Source: Thermincola carboxydiphila (GTDB taxonomy: Bacteria > Bacillota > Thermincolia > Thermincolales > UBA2595). From it: a stretch of 64,000 bases of DNA. Each line of letters opens with the position of its first letter. The stretch's first letter is position 1. The stretch spans positions 1-64,000 of the forward strand of contig JAENYP010000013.1 of NCBI GenBank assembly GCA_016841725.1, in the 5' to 3' direction. A program made the position numbers and the translations under genes. The notes under the pieces were generated by a model, which had not been told where the DNA came from, made no database searches, and worked only from the letters and a program-made list of their open reading frames with translations. Below, piece by piece: positions 45,071 through 53,828 of the stretch.

Positions 45071-45275
45071 TAGCCTCCACCACCTGTGGTCTCCCATGAG
45101 ACAGTGTTCTAAACGATTCATCAGAAAGAATATTTTGGTTATATAACACGGGTTATTCTAGTGCCAGTAAGTACTATGGTGCTTAGTATAAATATTCTAC
45201 AATATCGCAATAATTCCTCCTGCAATTGGATGAACCGGCAACTTTTTTACAAATTGTTAACTTTTTCGTTATGTT
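45071..45275 (-). promoter_or_regulatory. Leader region conserved with the first giant cytochrome gene
   Basis: Counterpart of 26284-26480. AATTCCTCCTGCAATTGG (45212-45229) and a TTTTTTAC...GTTAACTTTTT block (45243-45266) keep their order and distance to the start codon (142 versus 139 bp). Both read as AGGAGG-containing sequence on the minus strand, well upstream of the real ribosome site. Confidence 0.55.
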
Positions 45276-45322
45276 TCGCAGACCGACCCAAATCAGGATG
45301 GCGGCAGGCCCTGCGGCCTGAC

Positions 45323-46565
45323 TTAAACAGCCCTGCTCAAAACTGCGGCAGCTTCTGCTCTGGTGAGGTTTCCGTCAGGTTTGAAGGTGCCATCAGGATA
45401 CCCGCTCATGATGTTGCGGCCTGTAATCAGAAAAATCTCTTTTTGGGCCCAGTGATTCTTTATATCCGAAAAACCGGCTGCCACATCCTGGCCTCCCGCA
45501 CCCTCTTCCAACTGTAGAGCCTTTTTCAGAACCACAGCTGTCTCAGCACGGCTGATGGGACTGTCAGGACCAAAGGTGCTGTCACCATATCCGTTAAGCA
45601 GTCCCTCTTCCTTCACGGCAGTAATATAAAGGCCCTCAGGATCAGAAACCAGCACACGGTAATACTTGGCCCCCCCCTCACCGGGGTAAAGCAGCCGTTC
45701 GGCAGTATAACTGTCGGCAGCAACCATTATGGGCTGACCGAGCCTGGCATTAGGCGAATCATATTCCAGGAGAGTATATGTCAGGGGATTATCCTTATCA
45801 TCCAGGCTGCGGCTCCACTGAAACTTATAATAAGGGGTGGTATACTCGCCATACCTCCTTCCGGTCATTACCAGGACCGGGGCCGCAGGCGCCTGGTTTA
45901 AGCCTTGTACAGGCTGTCCTGCCAGCTGCATCCAGTATTGATAAAGACCTGGCAAACAACTGAACATAGTCAGATGCAGCTATTTCAACCGGCTGCCATT
46001 GGTGGTCCGCATTCTCATCTGAATTAACATTTTTATTATTCAGCAGTCCCCGCAATTTTGCATACCGGGTATCCCGCCAATTCCCATGGAGGTCAGCATT
46101 CTCCTGTTTAAACAGGTAGTATAGCGTAAAATGATGGCCATATTCGTGGGCAAGGGTCACGGCCATACCGTTTTCTTCTTTTTCATCAGGGTCTGGAAAA
46201 TATATTATTTCATTATCTTTTAAAAATTCCCGCTCCTCTCGCCCGTCACTCCATGTTGTTGTCTCAATGCCGCCGCGATACATACTACTGTAGTTACCCT
46301 GGTATATTTTCACTCTCTTGAAGAACCTAATCTCCTCAAAATGTGTATTGCGCATCAGCTCATCCCAGACTGTTTGCAACTCGGCCTGTTCTGTCCATTG
46401 GGGGTGATAACTTAAAATCTCGATTCCATTGGGACCGGTGTAAGTGGCAAGTAAAGGCTCACTAAACGGCGCAGCCAAAACAGGCACAGCGCCTGTAACA
46501 GATGTCAGTGTGAACACACTATCCACTATTAATAAGATGAAGACCCGGTTCAAGAATCCTGTCAT
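45323..46565 (-). pseudogene. Frameshifted zinc metalloprotease with C-terminal SLH domains
   Basis: Two adjoining frames together give one protein of about 415 residues. The upstream part (ATG at 46565, GGGAGGTGTC site) has a signal peptide and HEYGHH, the HExxH zinc site (about residue 135), up to ASDYVQLF. The reading frame then shifts near 45950-45960. The downstream frame continues with an FN3-like stretch and two SLH motifs (GYGDSTFGPDSPISRAE and GYPDGTFKPDGNLTRAE) that bind wall polysaccharide. A true gene would be a cell-surface protease. A one-base indel or sequencing error could explain the break. Confidence 0.75.
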
Positions 46566-46797
46566 TTTTGACACCTCCCTAAAAGACCCCTTGCTATGGC
46601 AAAAGAGCCATTTTATTTTTTCTACTTTTTGCTGCTTTTTCCTCCAATAAAATTTCTAATTTTGCTCAGGTGTAAAGGTAAATAAAGTTAACAGAAAAAT
46701 GCAACTATCTTCTCTCAAAAAAGAGGAGTCAGGGGCATTAAAGAAGAATTTATATAAACTTTAAACAATTGAACAGTAAGCACTACGGAGGTATGTC

Positions 46798-48153
46798 ATG
46801 GTAGATAATAATAATTCTGAATTTATGGACCACCTCACAGCACTGGCCAAAAGGAACAATAAAATAAGAAGCGAAAATTATGCCCGGTATGATGTCAAAA
46901 AAGGGCTCAGGAACAGCAATGGGACAGGTGTACTGGTTGGCCTTACAGAAATCGGTGAAGTTCACGGCTACATTATAGATGAAGGTGAAAAAATTCCGGT
47001 TGAAGGACGGCTTAATTACCGGGGCATCAATGTAAATGACCTGGTCAGCGGGTTTCAAAACGAAGCACGCCACGGTTTCGAAGAGGTGTGTTACCTGCTG
47101 CTTTTCGGCGAGCTTCCCAATGCAGAACAGCTGGAGAAATTCAGCGATATAGTTGGCCGGTACAGGATACTGCCTGAAGGTTTTCTCAGAGATATGATCC
47201 TCAAGGCACCCAGTAAGGATATAATGAATAAGCTGGCCCGAAGTATCCTGGCCAGCTACTCATATGATCCCAACCCCGATGATACCAGAATGAAAAATGT
47301 CCTCAGGCAGAGTATCGAATTAATCGGACGCTTCCCAACCATGACAGCATATGGCTATCAGGCAATGGCTCATTACCACAAGAATGAAAGCATGTTTATT
47401 CATAAACCTAACCCCAAACTGGGAACAGCAGAGAATTTTCTCCTGATGATTCGCCAGGATGGTAAATACAGCAAAACTGAAGCCGACACTCTTGACCTGT
47501 CTCTTGTTCTTCATGCCGAACATGGCGGAGGAAATAATTCCGCTTTTACAACACGTGTAGTCTCTTCCTCCGGGACAGACACATACTCAGCCATAGCCGC
47601 AGCCGTGGGATCCCTTAAAGGCCCCCGACACGGCGGGGCAAATATAAAAGTAATGCAAATGATGACAAATATTAAGGAAAATATTTCTGACTGGAAAGAC
47701 CTGGATGAAATAGAATGGTATCTTGAAAAAATCTTGGCGCGGGAAGCCTTTGATAAATCAGGACTCATTTATGGTCTGGGACATGCCATATATACCCGCT
47801 CTGATCCAAGGGCCGAACTGCTCAAACAGAAGGCCTTCGCACTGGCGAAAGAGAAAAGCAAGGTGGGTGAATACAATCTCTACCTGGCGATTGAAGAATT
47901 GGCGCCGAAGGTATTTTCAAGGGTCAGAAAATTAAACAAAAACCTCTGTATTAATGTTGATTTTTACTCCGGTTTTGTATATAGCATGCTAAACATTCCC
48001 CTGGAACTGTGCACCCCCCTGTTTGCAGTCGCCCGGGTGCCGGGATGGTGTTCCCACAGAATAGAGGAAATGGTAACAGTTAAGACGATAATGCGGCCTG
48101 CCTATAAAAGTGTGGTTAACCAAAAAGATTATGTACCTTTGCACGACAGGTAA
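46798..48153 (+). CDS. Citrate synthase (citrate/2-methylcitrate synthase family)
   Basis: 451 residues, with TACGGAGG 6 bp before the ATG. Active-site residues are visible: His in LHAEHGGGNN (about residue 240), the second His in GLGHAIY (about 325), and the catalytic Asp in NVDFYSG (about 390). It condenses oxaloacetate with acetyl-CoA; an N-terminal 40-residue extension precedes the GLRNSNGTGV start seen in clostridial members. A strong hairpin overlaps its stop codon, so it is monocistronic. A methylcitrate role cannot be ruled out. Confidence 0.92.
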   Translation: MVDNNNSEFMDHLTALAKRNNKIRSENYARYDVKKGLRNSNGTGVLVGLTEIGEVHGYIIDEGEKIPVEGRLNYRGINVNDLVSGFQNEARHGFEEVCYLLLFGELPNAEQLEKFSDIVGRYRILPEGFLRDMILKAPSKDIMNKLARSILASYSYDPNPDDTRMKNVLRQSIELIGRFPTMTAYGYQAMAHYHKNESMFIHKPNPKLGTAENFLLMIRQDGKYSKTEADTLDLSLVLHAEHGGGNNSAFTTRVVSSSGTDTYSAIAAAVGSLKGPRHGGANIKVMQMMTNIKENISDWKDLDEIEWYLEKILAREAFDKSGLIYGLGHAIYTRSDPRAELLKQKAFALAKEKSKVGEYNLYLAIEELAPKVFSRVRKLNKNLCINVDFYSGFVYSMLNIPLELCTPLFAVARVPGWCSHRIEEMVTVKTIMRPAYKSVVNQKDYVPLHDR

Positions 48154-48189
48154 ATTTACAGGGATGCCGGATGGCGTCCCTGTAAATTT
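48152..48189 (+). terminator. Hairpin overlapping the citrate synthase stop codon
   Basis: AAATTTACAGGGATGCC (48152-48168) pairs with GGCGTCCCTGTAAATTT (48173-48189), 16 of 17 pairs, loop GGAT. The U-tract is short (AAATTTCTCTG), so termination efficiency is uncertain. Confidence 0.65.
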
Positions 48190-48271
48190 CTCTGAATAAT
48201 ACCGGTTTAGAATTAGAATACTATCTAATATAAACTTGTAATACCAATTAAGTCAAAAGGGGTATTGTTCT

Positions 48272-48784
48272 ATGGTGCAAATCGGTAATATTCACTTTGG
48301 AAAAGCCCAGACAGCAGTTGAGCCTACCATCAATATCATAGAAGCAGGTATATTATGGGATTTGATGACAGCCAGATATAAGTGTCTGGAGGAAACGAGA
48401 TTATACCACAGTTTCGCCCATGATGAGGAACTAATAGCAATGTTGGCATATGGAATCAGATTTCTGGAAGACCAGGTTAATGTACTGGAAAAACAGATGT
48501 CTCTGTTTAGACTGCCAATGCCCTACCAGCCGCCTAAAAGTGTCAATAGGACAGAAAACGGCATGGTACTCAATGACCGTTTTATTTTTGCCCAGGTCTT
48601 TGAAGGCTGTCAGAATTTTATTGACCACATGGCACAAGCCAGCCGCAACATCCTCACAAATGACCCACTGCGCCATATAATAGTAGATTTTCTGACCAGT
48701 GAACTTTCCCTTTTTGATAAACTGGTCAAGTTTGCCAAGGTAAAAGGATGGCTCCAAGTGGTTCCGGTATTTAAGCCGGAATAA
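48272..48784 (+). CDS. DUF3231-like helical protein
   Basis: 170 residues, with an AAAAGGGG site. All-helical, hydrophilic, with His/Glu-bearing helices (LEETRLYHSFAHDEELIAM near residue 45; DHMAQASRNIL near 120). The pattern is like DUF3231 / spore-associated ferritin-like proteins. No signal peptide. It is followed by a terminator and is on its own after citrate synthase. Function unknown. Confidence 0.5.
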   Translation: MVQIGNIHFGKAQTAVEPTINIIEAGILWDLMTARYKCLEETRLYHSFAHDEELIAMLAYGIRFLEDQVNVLEKQMSLFRLPMPYQPPKSVNRTENGMVLNDRFIFAQVFEGCQNFIDHMAQASRNILTNDPLRHIIVDFLTSELSLFDKLVKFAKVKGWLQVVPVFKPE

Positions 48785-48825
48785 ACAAGAAAGACCGGAT
48801 TTTAATCAGGAAGCTTTACAAACTT

Positions 48826-48858
48826 AATACAGGATGTATAGACACCCTGTATTTTATA
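48826..48858 (+). terminator. Intrinsic terminator after the DUF3231-like gene
   Basis: AATACAGG (48826-48833) pairs with CCTGTATT (48846-48853) followed by TTATA. Confidence 0.6.
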
Positions 48859-48897
48859 CATAGTCAATATGACTGCTGCTTAATTTTTTAAAACGGG

Positions 48898-49395
48898 TTA
48901 TTGGGCTGTCTTGCCATATGTAACGGTGCCTTCTTTTGCAGTAATATTATAGATAAAGCTTAAACTTGAACCATCGTCCTTTGTCCCAGCTAACATAAGG
49001 CTTTCCTGGTCTGCTATATTCATACCGTTCTTATAGCCCATTTCGGTAAGTACAGCTACATATTCCCTGGCATCATCGGAAGCCATCTCAGTAAATGTAA
49101 CCGTGCAGGATTCCTCACCGGCTCTTATAACTCCAGTCACCGTGGCCTTTGGTTCAGGCAGGTCTCCCATAGCATCCTGCGGCCAAGCCATATTCTCACC
49201 TGCTTCAAAAGAACCGCCTTCACCCTCCACTTTGACGCTGCCTTTGTCGATATCCACCTGAGCTCCGGTTGCCGATTCCACAATTTTTTCTGTAGCCTTT
49301 TCAGCAATCTTGTCTTCAATGCTGCCACAGCCCAGAAGGCCAAACATGAGAAAAGCAAATAGCACACAGGCCAAAATCCGGTTTCTCTTCTTCAT
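48898..49395 (-). CDS. Small lipoprotein, function unknown
   Basis: 165 residues with AAGGAGGGAAGAA before the ATG. Signal peptide with a good lipobox (FGLLGC, Cys about residue 23). The mature part is short: an amphipathic helix (IEDKIAEKATEKIVESATG), an Asp/Gly-rich strand region and a C-terminal beta domain (TVTGVIRAGEESCTVTF). It resembles small clostridial lipoproteins of the DUF6591 type, but the match is by eye. Confidence 0.75.
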   Translation of the reverse strand: MKKRNRILACVLFAFLMFGLLGCGSIEDKIAEKATEKIVESATGAQVDIDKGSVKVEGEGGSFEAGENMAWPQDAMGDLPEPKATVTGVIRAGEESCTVTFTEMASDDAREYVAVLTEMGYKNGMNIADQESLMLAGTKDDGSSLSFIYNITAKEGTVTYGKTAQ

Positions 49396-49452
49396 TTCTT
49401 CCCTCCTTAAATGTTTGTCCCCGCATGCAAAGATACTTGCATCATACTGAAA

Positions 49453-49481
49453 TTATACTGCTGCATCCATATTTTTTCAAC
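49453..49481 (-). promoter_or_regulatory. sigma-A promoter of the lipoprotein gene
   Basis: On the minus strand TTGAAA (49476-49481), 17 bp spacer, TATAAT (49453-49458). Confidence 0.7.
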
Positions 49482-49541
49482 TATATATTATTATGGATAT
49501 TATTATGGAATTATTGTCATATAATTTTAAACCTTAGCTAA

Positions 49542-49571
49542 AAAACAGCGATTCTCATAAACCGCTGTTTT
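49542..49571 (-). terminator. Intrinsic terminator of the DEAD-box helicase gene
   Basis: CGCTGTTTT (49563-49571) and AAAACAGCG (49542-49550) pair; on the minus strand the stem ends in a TTTTTT run. Confidence 0.8.
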
Positions 49572-49586
49572 TATTGCTGCCGCTAC

Positions 49587-51023
49587 CTATGAAATTTTCT
49601 TAGATCTTTTGGGCCTCTTACTATTAGCCCTGAAGCTCTTATTTCTTTCACCTCTGCCCTGAGATGCTGTGCGACCGCGCTTATCGTATGAGTGCGTCTT
49701 TTGCCGCATCGGAACCGGTTCGGTCAAGGTTACCGGAGTTGTATCAGTTTCTTTAGCCAAAAGTTTCAGCGCAGCTGATAATAAGGAAACCGAATCATTG
49801 GTCTCAAGCAGGCTTTCTGCCATTTTCTTATATTGACGAGTGCCACCCTCATCAAGTGTTTGCATCAACTTGTTAACTGCTAACTGCTGCTGGCTCTCTA
49901 TGGCTTCATTCACGGTCGGGATTGGTTTGCGCACAATTTTCCTCTTGGTGATTTGCTCAATTAACCTTAGGTAACCAAGTTCTCTGGGAGTTACTAAGGT
50001 TAAAGCCAAACCGCTTTTACCTGCCCGTCCTGTTCGTCCAATCCGGTGGACATAACCCTCCGGATCCTGAGGAATATCGAAATTATAAACATGGGTAACA
50101 TCAGTGATATCCAGTCCGCGGGCAGCTACATCGGTAGCCACCAATATTTCGGTAACACTTTTCTTGAAATTGCGAATGACACTGTCCCGCTTGCTCTGGG
50201 TGAGATCCCCATGTATCCCTTCAGCAGAATACCCCCGTTTGTTGAGCCCTTCAGCAATCTCATCCACCCTCTTTTTAGTCCGGCCAAATATAATGGCCCG
50301 CTCGGGTGACTGAATATCAAGTAAACGGCAGAGCACATCGAACTTCTGTTTTTCCTGTACCTCAATGTAATTCTGTTCCGTATTTGGGACAGTAACCTCT
50401 TTAGCCCCTACACTGACAGATTTCGGGTCAATCATAAACCGGCGCGCCAAATTTTGGATGGCCTTGGGCATTGTGGCCGAAAAAAGCAAGGTCTGCCGCT
50501 CTGTGGGGACTTCCTCAAGAATTGTTTCAATATCCTCTATAAACCCCATATTCAGCATCTCATCTGCTTCATCAAGGACCACTACAGATACCTGCTGCAG
50601 TCTGACGGTTTTCCTTCTCATGTGGTCCATCAGGCGCCCCGGTGTCCCTACAATTATCTGAGGCCGGTTTTTCAGCGCCCTGATCTGGCGGGTAATGTCC
50701 TGCCCTCCGTAAATAGGCAGCGCCCGAACACCCTTATGCTGACCGATTTTGTTTATTTCCTCAGCTACCTGAATAGCCAGTTCCCTGGTCGGTGTAACCA
50801 CTAATCCGTCGATTTTGTCATTTCCGGTATCCGCCTTTTCCACCAGTGGAATCCCAAAGGCTGCTGTTTTACCGGTCCCGGTTTGGGCCTGACCGATAAT
50901 ATCCCTGCCGCTTAGTGCAGGTATAATTGTCTGTTCCTGAATGGGAGTTGTTGCTTCAAACCCCATATCTGTTATAGCCCGGGTAACCGGTTGGCTTAAC
51001 CCAAGCTCGTTAAATGTATGCAA
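49587..51023 (-). CDS. cshA: DEAD-box ATP-dependent RNA helicase (CshA-like)
   Basis: 478 residues. Canonical DEAD-box core: Q motif [12 protein letters not shown], Walker [11 protein letters not shown] (about residue 46), [21 protein letters not shown] (LFSATMP), and helicase C motifs ARGLDI and [10 protein letters not shown]. The C-terminal 70 residues are basic ([17 protein letters not shown], ending in RPKRSKKIS), an RNA-binding tail. The length fits CshA of Firmicutes, which works in the mRNA degradosome and at low temperature. Lies downstream of, and on the same strand as, the cold-shock gene. Confidence 0.92.
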   Translation of the reverse strand: MHTFNELGLSQPVTRAITDMGFEATTPIQEQTIIPALSGRDIIGQAQTGTGKTAAFGIPLVEKADTGNDKIDGLVVTPTRELAIQVAEEINKIGQHKGVRALPIYGGQDITRQIRALKNRPQIIVGTPGRLMDHMRRKTVRLQQVSVVVLDEADEMLNMGFIEDIETILEEVPTERQTLLFSATMPKAIQNLARRFMIDPKSVSVGAKEVTVPNTEQNYIEVQEKQKFDVLCRLLDIQSPERAIIFGRTKKRVDEIAEGLNKRGYSAEGIHGDLTQSKRDSVIRNFKKSVTEILVATDVAARGLDITDVTHVYNFDIPQDPEGYVHRIGRTGRAGKSGLALTLVTPRELGYLRLIEQITKRKIVRKPIPTVNEAIESQQQLAVNKLMQTLDEGGTRQYKKMAESLLETNDSVSLLSAALKLLAKETDTTPVTLTEPVPMRQKTHSYDKRGRTASQGRGERNKSFRANSKRPKRSKKIS

Positions 51024-51096
51024 TATTTAAAACCCCTTTCTTTTTCTTACTATAATTTGCAATTTTACTTAAAGTTATTTATTCTGCCAAAAAAAC

Positions 51097-51130
51097 AAGG
51101 ACATTTCCCCTCAACCAGGAAAATGCCCTT
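51097..51130 (-). terminator. Intrinsic terminator of the cold-shock gene
   Basis: AAGGACATTTCC (51097-51108) and GGAAAATGCCCTT (51118-51130) pair almost fully; on the minus strand a TTTTTTT run follows. Confidence 0.75.
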
Positions 51131-51152
51131 CTTTGTTTAATTTGATTTAATC

Positions 51153-51350
51153 TTAAAGACCGATTACATTGGCTGCTTGTAAGCCGCGGTTACCTTCGAC
51201 AACATCAAATTCTACATCCTGGCCTTCGTTCAGAGTCTTGAAACCTTCGCTCTGAATCGCTGAGAAGTGAACAAAGATGTCGCCACCCTCATTACTTTCA
51301 ATAAAGCCAAAACCTTTTTCTGCATTGAACCATTTTACTTTACCTTGCAT
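51153..51350 (-). CDS. Cold-shock protein (CSD)
   Basis: 65 residues from the ATG at 51350 (AAGGAGG in front); the longer reading frame to 51404 is untranslated leader. RNP1 KGFGFIE and RNP2 IFVHFSAI are intact, with the family opening [13 protein letters not shown]. Binds single-stranded RNA/DNA as an RNA chaperone. Its mRNA has an unusually long leader (see promoter entry), a known feature of cold-shock genes. Confidence 0.96.
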   Translation of the reverse strand: MQGKVKWFNAEKGFGFIESNEGGDIFVHFSAIQSEGFKTLNEGQDVEFDVVEGNRGLQAANVIGL

Positions 51351-51474
51351 ATTGTATAGCCTCCTTCTAAATAAATTTGAATCAAAAAGCAGATACCCAA
51401 ACACTTTTTGTCAAACCATTACAGGAGACTCAAAGCTCGTTCAAGTTTTTCACTACTTCTTAACACCAATTGAT

Positions 51475-51503
51475 AGTGTATCATGAATATTTTGGAATTG
51501 CAA
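51475..51503 (-). promoter_or_regulatory. Promoter of the cold-shock gene with a long 5' leader
   Basis: TTGCAA (51498-51503), 17-bp spacer, TACACT (51475-51480) on the minus strand. It places the start site about 115-120 nt before the start codon at 51350, leaving a long leader that could fold in response to temperature. Confidence 0.55.
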
Positions 51504-51576
51504 GTATTTTTTTTATTTTTTTTCTGAATATCACTACAAATGCCTGCTGTAAGTGCCCTGCTTAACGTTAATAATT

Positions 51577-53034
51577 TCATTCAAATTCTTCTAGCTTTTT
51601 GATCTCAAGAAGTGCGTCATCATCATCCTTTTTCAGCCTTTGCCGATTAAATAATTCATAGTGCTGCAACGCCTTTGCCTCTGCAATTTCCTTGGAAATT
51701 TTCCCTGCATTCAGCAGAATTTCACGCTCATTGAATTTCAGAAAGCCATCCAAAGCTTTAATCCAGTCCTTCATGTACATTGGTATTTGTCTTTTAGCCC
51801 TGTCTTCGGCATAATCCAAAAACATTGTAACTATCCTGTTCAGTTCAGCTACTTCTTTTTCGCTTAAATAATTTTTGGCAACAGTGACATCACTTTTTCT
51901 TACTTTATTGCCGGCAAAACATGTCAGTCCCATATTGTCCTTTGAAGAATCCGCCCGCTCTGCTATAAGTTCAGCTGCAGTATGACCATGAACTGAATAG
52001 TGAAGTTTATTTTGCACTGCAGCAAAGAACTCTTTAGTCATCTCCAGGTTGGGATCGTAATCCACGGCGAGAGTATAAATATCCTTGACCTTTTGATAGA
52101 AGCGCTTTTCCGACGCCCGAATATCACGAATGCGCTCCAGCAGCTCGTCAAAGTAGTCGACACCAAACCTTTTCGGGTCTTTCAACCGTTCATCATTCAT
52201 GGCAAAGCCCTTTTTCATATACTCTGTGAGGACTTCACTGGCCCACCGCCGGAATTGATTGCCAACGTGTGAGCGCACTCTGTAGCCAATGGCTAAAATC
52301 ATGTGAAGGTCATAATGTTCAACGTCTCTGGCAACCTTTCGGCTACCTTCATTTTGAACTATTCGGAATTTCCGAATAGTTGCTTCCTTACTTAATTCAC
52401 CATCATCAAATATGTGCCTGATATGCTCATTTATTGTGTTAGTGCCTTTTTGGTATAGCAGAGAAAGCTGTTTTTGGCTAAGCCAAATAGTGTCTTCTTC
52501 AAAAAAAACATCAATTTTCGTACGACCGTCTTCTGTTTGGTATATTAAAAGTTCGCCCTTCGGGTAATCATTAGATTTGTCTTTCAAGCAAAACACATCC
52601 CTAAATATTGATGTAACCACATCTATATTATACCGAACATATGTGTGCTGCGCAATATCACAATGGATTGGTTTCCATATAAAATCTCCCTGGTTTTTGC
52701 TCAGGGAGATTATCGCAAGGTAAAGTGACAAGGGTTGAGCAGGTAATAATAAGACATTTTCATTATGCCACCGCAGATACTGCCACGAAGGCTTTTCCTG
52801 AACATTATCCGGTATCTCCGTCAACTTCTTCCCATGAAAAGCATAATACTCTCTGCCATTGCCATAATCCTCTTTACTTCTCTTACTAACTTCCACATTC
52901 AAGCCCTCATCTATGGTTATATACCCCCCTTCACTCCCATTTACATAAACCAAAAACCTGCCCCCCAAAGGGACAGGTTCATATCCGTTGCTGCAAAAAG
53001 TACTATAACTTACTATTACTACAAGGATTGCCAA
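51577..53034 (-). CDS. RhuM-family protein with an atypical N-terminal extension
   Basis: 485 residues as read from TTG at 53034. Residues from about 150 on match RhuM (Salmonella virulence RhuM family): LLIYQTEDGRTKIDVFFEEDTIWLSQKQLSLLY, then EGSRKVARDVEHYDLHMILAIGYRV. The first 146 residues are not part of that family; they contain ITIDEGLNVEVSKRSKED and WQYLRWHNENVLLL. A promoter and alternative starts (GTG 52596, TTG 52587) lie in the middle, and a shorter protein of about 336-339 residues would be family-sized. Its role is unknown; RhuM genes are often in mobile or defence islands. Confidence 0.7.
   Translation of the reverse strand: MAILVVIVSYSTFCSNGYEPVPLGGRFLVYVNGSEGGYITIDEGLNVEVSKRSKEDYGNGREYYAFHGKKLTEIPDNVQEKPSWQYLRWHNENVLLLPAQPLSLYLAIISLSKNQGDFIWKPIHCDIAQHTYVRYNIDVVTSIFRDVFCLKDKSNDYPKGELLIYQTEDGRTKIDVFFEEDTIWLSQKQLSLLYQKGTNTINEHIRHIFDDGELSKEATIRKFRIVQNEGSRKVARDVEHYDLHMILAIGYRVRSHVGNQFRRWASEVLTEYMKKGFAMNDERLKDPKRFGVDYFDELLERIRDIRASEKRFYQKVKDIYTLAVDYDPNLEMTKEFFAAVQNKLHYSVHGHTAAELIAERADSSKDNMGLTCFAGNKVRKSDVTVAKNYLSEKEVAELNRIVTMFLDYAEDRAKRQIPMYMKDWIKALDGFLKFNEREILLNAGKISKEIAEAKALQHYELFNRQRLKKDDDDALLEIKKLEEFE
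52627..52655 (-). promoter_or_regulatory. Internal promoter of rhuM with degenerate LexA-like box
   Basis: TTGCGC (52650-52655), 17 bp, TATAAT (52627-52632) on the minus strand. Inside the spacer CGAACATATGTGTG (52634-52647) differs from a perfect CGAACATATGTTCG box by two bases. This suggests that the RhuM portion can be expressed on its own, perhaps under DNA-damage control. Confidence 0.5.
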
Positions 53035-53082
53035 TCACCTGCATTTTCGACACAAAATTTTATATTATCCTCCAACTTCACT

Positions 53083-53817
53083 CTACAAACGGTCTACGGC
53101 GCTCATCAGCCCATGTATCAGCGCCTGAGGCCTGGGCGGGCAGCCGGGAATATAGACGTCTACCGGCAAAATATTATTTACTCCGCCTGAACTGGCGTAA
53201 CTCTTGCCGCAAATCCCCCCGCTGCAGGCACACGTACCTACAGCCACCACCATCTTAGGGGCAGGCGCTGCCTTAAAGGTTTTCCGCACAGCAATTTCAA
53301 GATTTCTGGTGACCACACCGGTAACCATTAAAATATCAGCATGCCTGGGTGAGGCCGCGAAACTGAAACCAAGGCGCTGGATATCGTAAACAGGTCCGGT
53401 CAAAGCCCCCATTTCCCAATCACAGGCGTTGCATGAACCTGAATCAAGGTGGCGGATATGTACAGATCTGCCAAATATTTTGCTGATTTTTTCCCTGCAT
53501 ACTTTTTCTGTCAGTTCATAGGTTGTTCCTAAGGAGACAGCGCCACCGGCACAGGCATCCTGGCAGTAGCCACAGAAAATACATTTTTTAGGATCAATTG
53601 ACCAGTAACCTGCCAAGTCGTTTAGCTTAGTTTCACCGGTATCATTTAGCTTAATAGCTCCGGTTGGGCACTTTCCAGCACATTTGCCACATTTAAGACA
53701 GCTGTTCTCCTGCCATTCCGGAAGCCCCCTAAAGCCCTGTGGAGCAAAATCTTTTTCTTTAGGATATCCGGTGGTGATCACCCCGGTCTGAAAGCTTTTT
53801 CGAAAAATCCTTAGCAT
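53083..53817 (-). CDS. Hydrogenase small subunit fused to a 2x[4Fe-4S] ferredoxin domain (HyfH-HyfI-like)
   Basis: 244 residues. The N-terminal half has two four-cysteine clusters (CLKCGKCAGKCP about residue 39-50; CIFCGYCQDAC about 80-90). The C-terminal half is NuoB/HycG-like, with the proximal cluster Cys in SGSCNACDWE, GTCACSGGICG and PGCPPRP. In E. coli these are two separate proteins (HyfH and HyfI). It passes electrons from a soluble donor to the [NiFe] site of the adjacent large subunit. Last gene of the hyf operon. Confidence 0.9.
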   Translation of the reverse strand: MLRIFRKSFQTGVITTGYPKEKDFAPQGFRGLPEWQENSCLKCGKCAGKCPTGAIKLNDTGETKLNDLAGYWSIDPKKCIFCGYCQDACAGGAVSLGTTYELTEKVCREKISKIFGRSVHIRHLDSGSCNACDWEMGALTGPVYDIQRLGFSFAASPRHADILMVTGVVTRNLEIAVRKTFKAAPAPKMVVAVGTCACSGGICGKSYASSGGVNNILPVDVYIPGCPPRPQALIHGLMSAVDRL

Positions 53818-53828
53818 GCATTTCCCCC

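Noticed and set aside
46590-46620. Small hairpin ATGGC/GCCAT with T-rich tail upstream of citrate synthase
   Set aside because: The stem is only five base pairs and no gene ends on the plus strand there. Not supported as a terminator.
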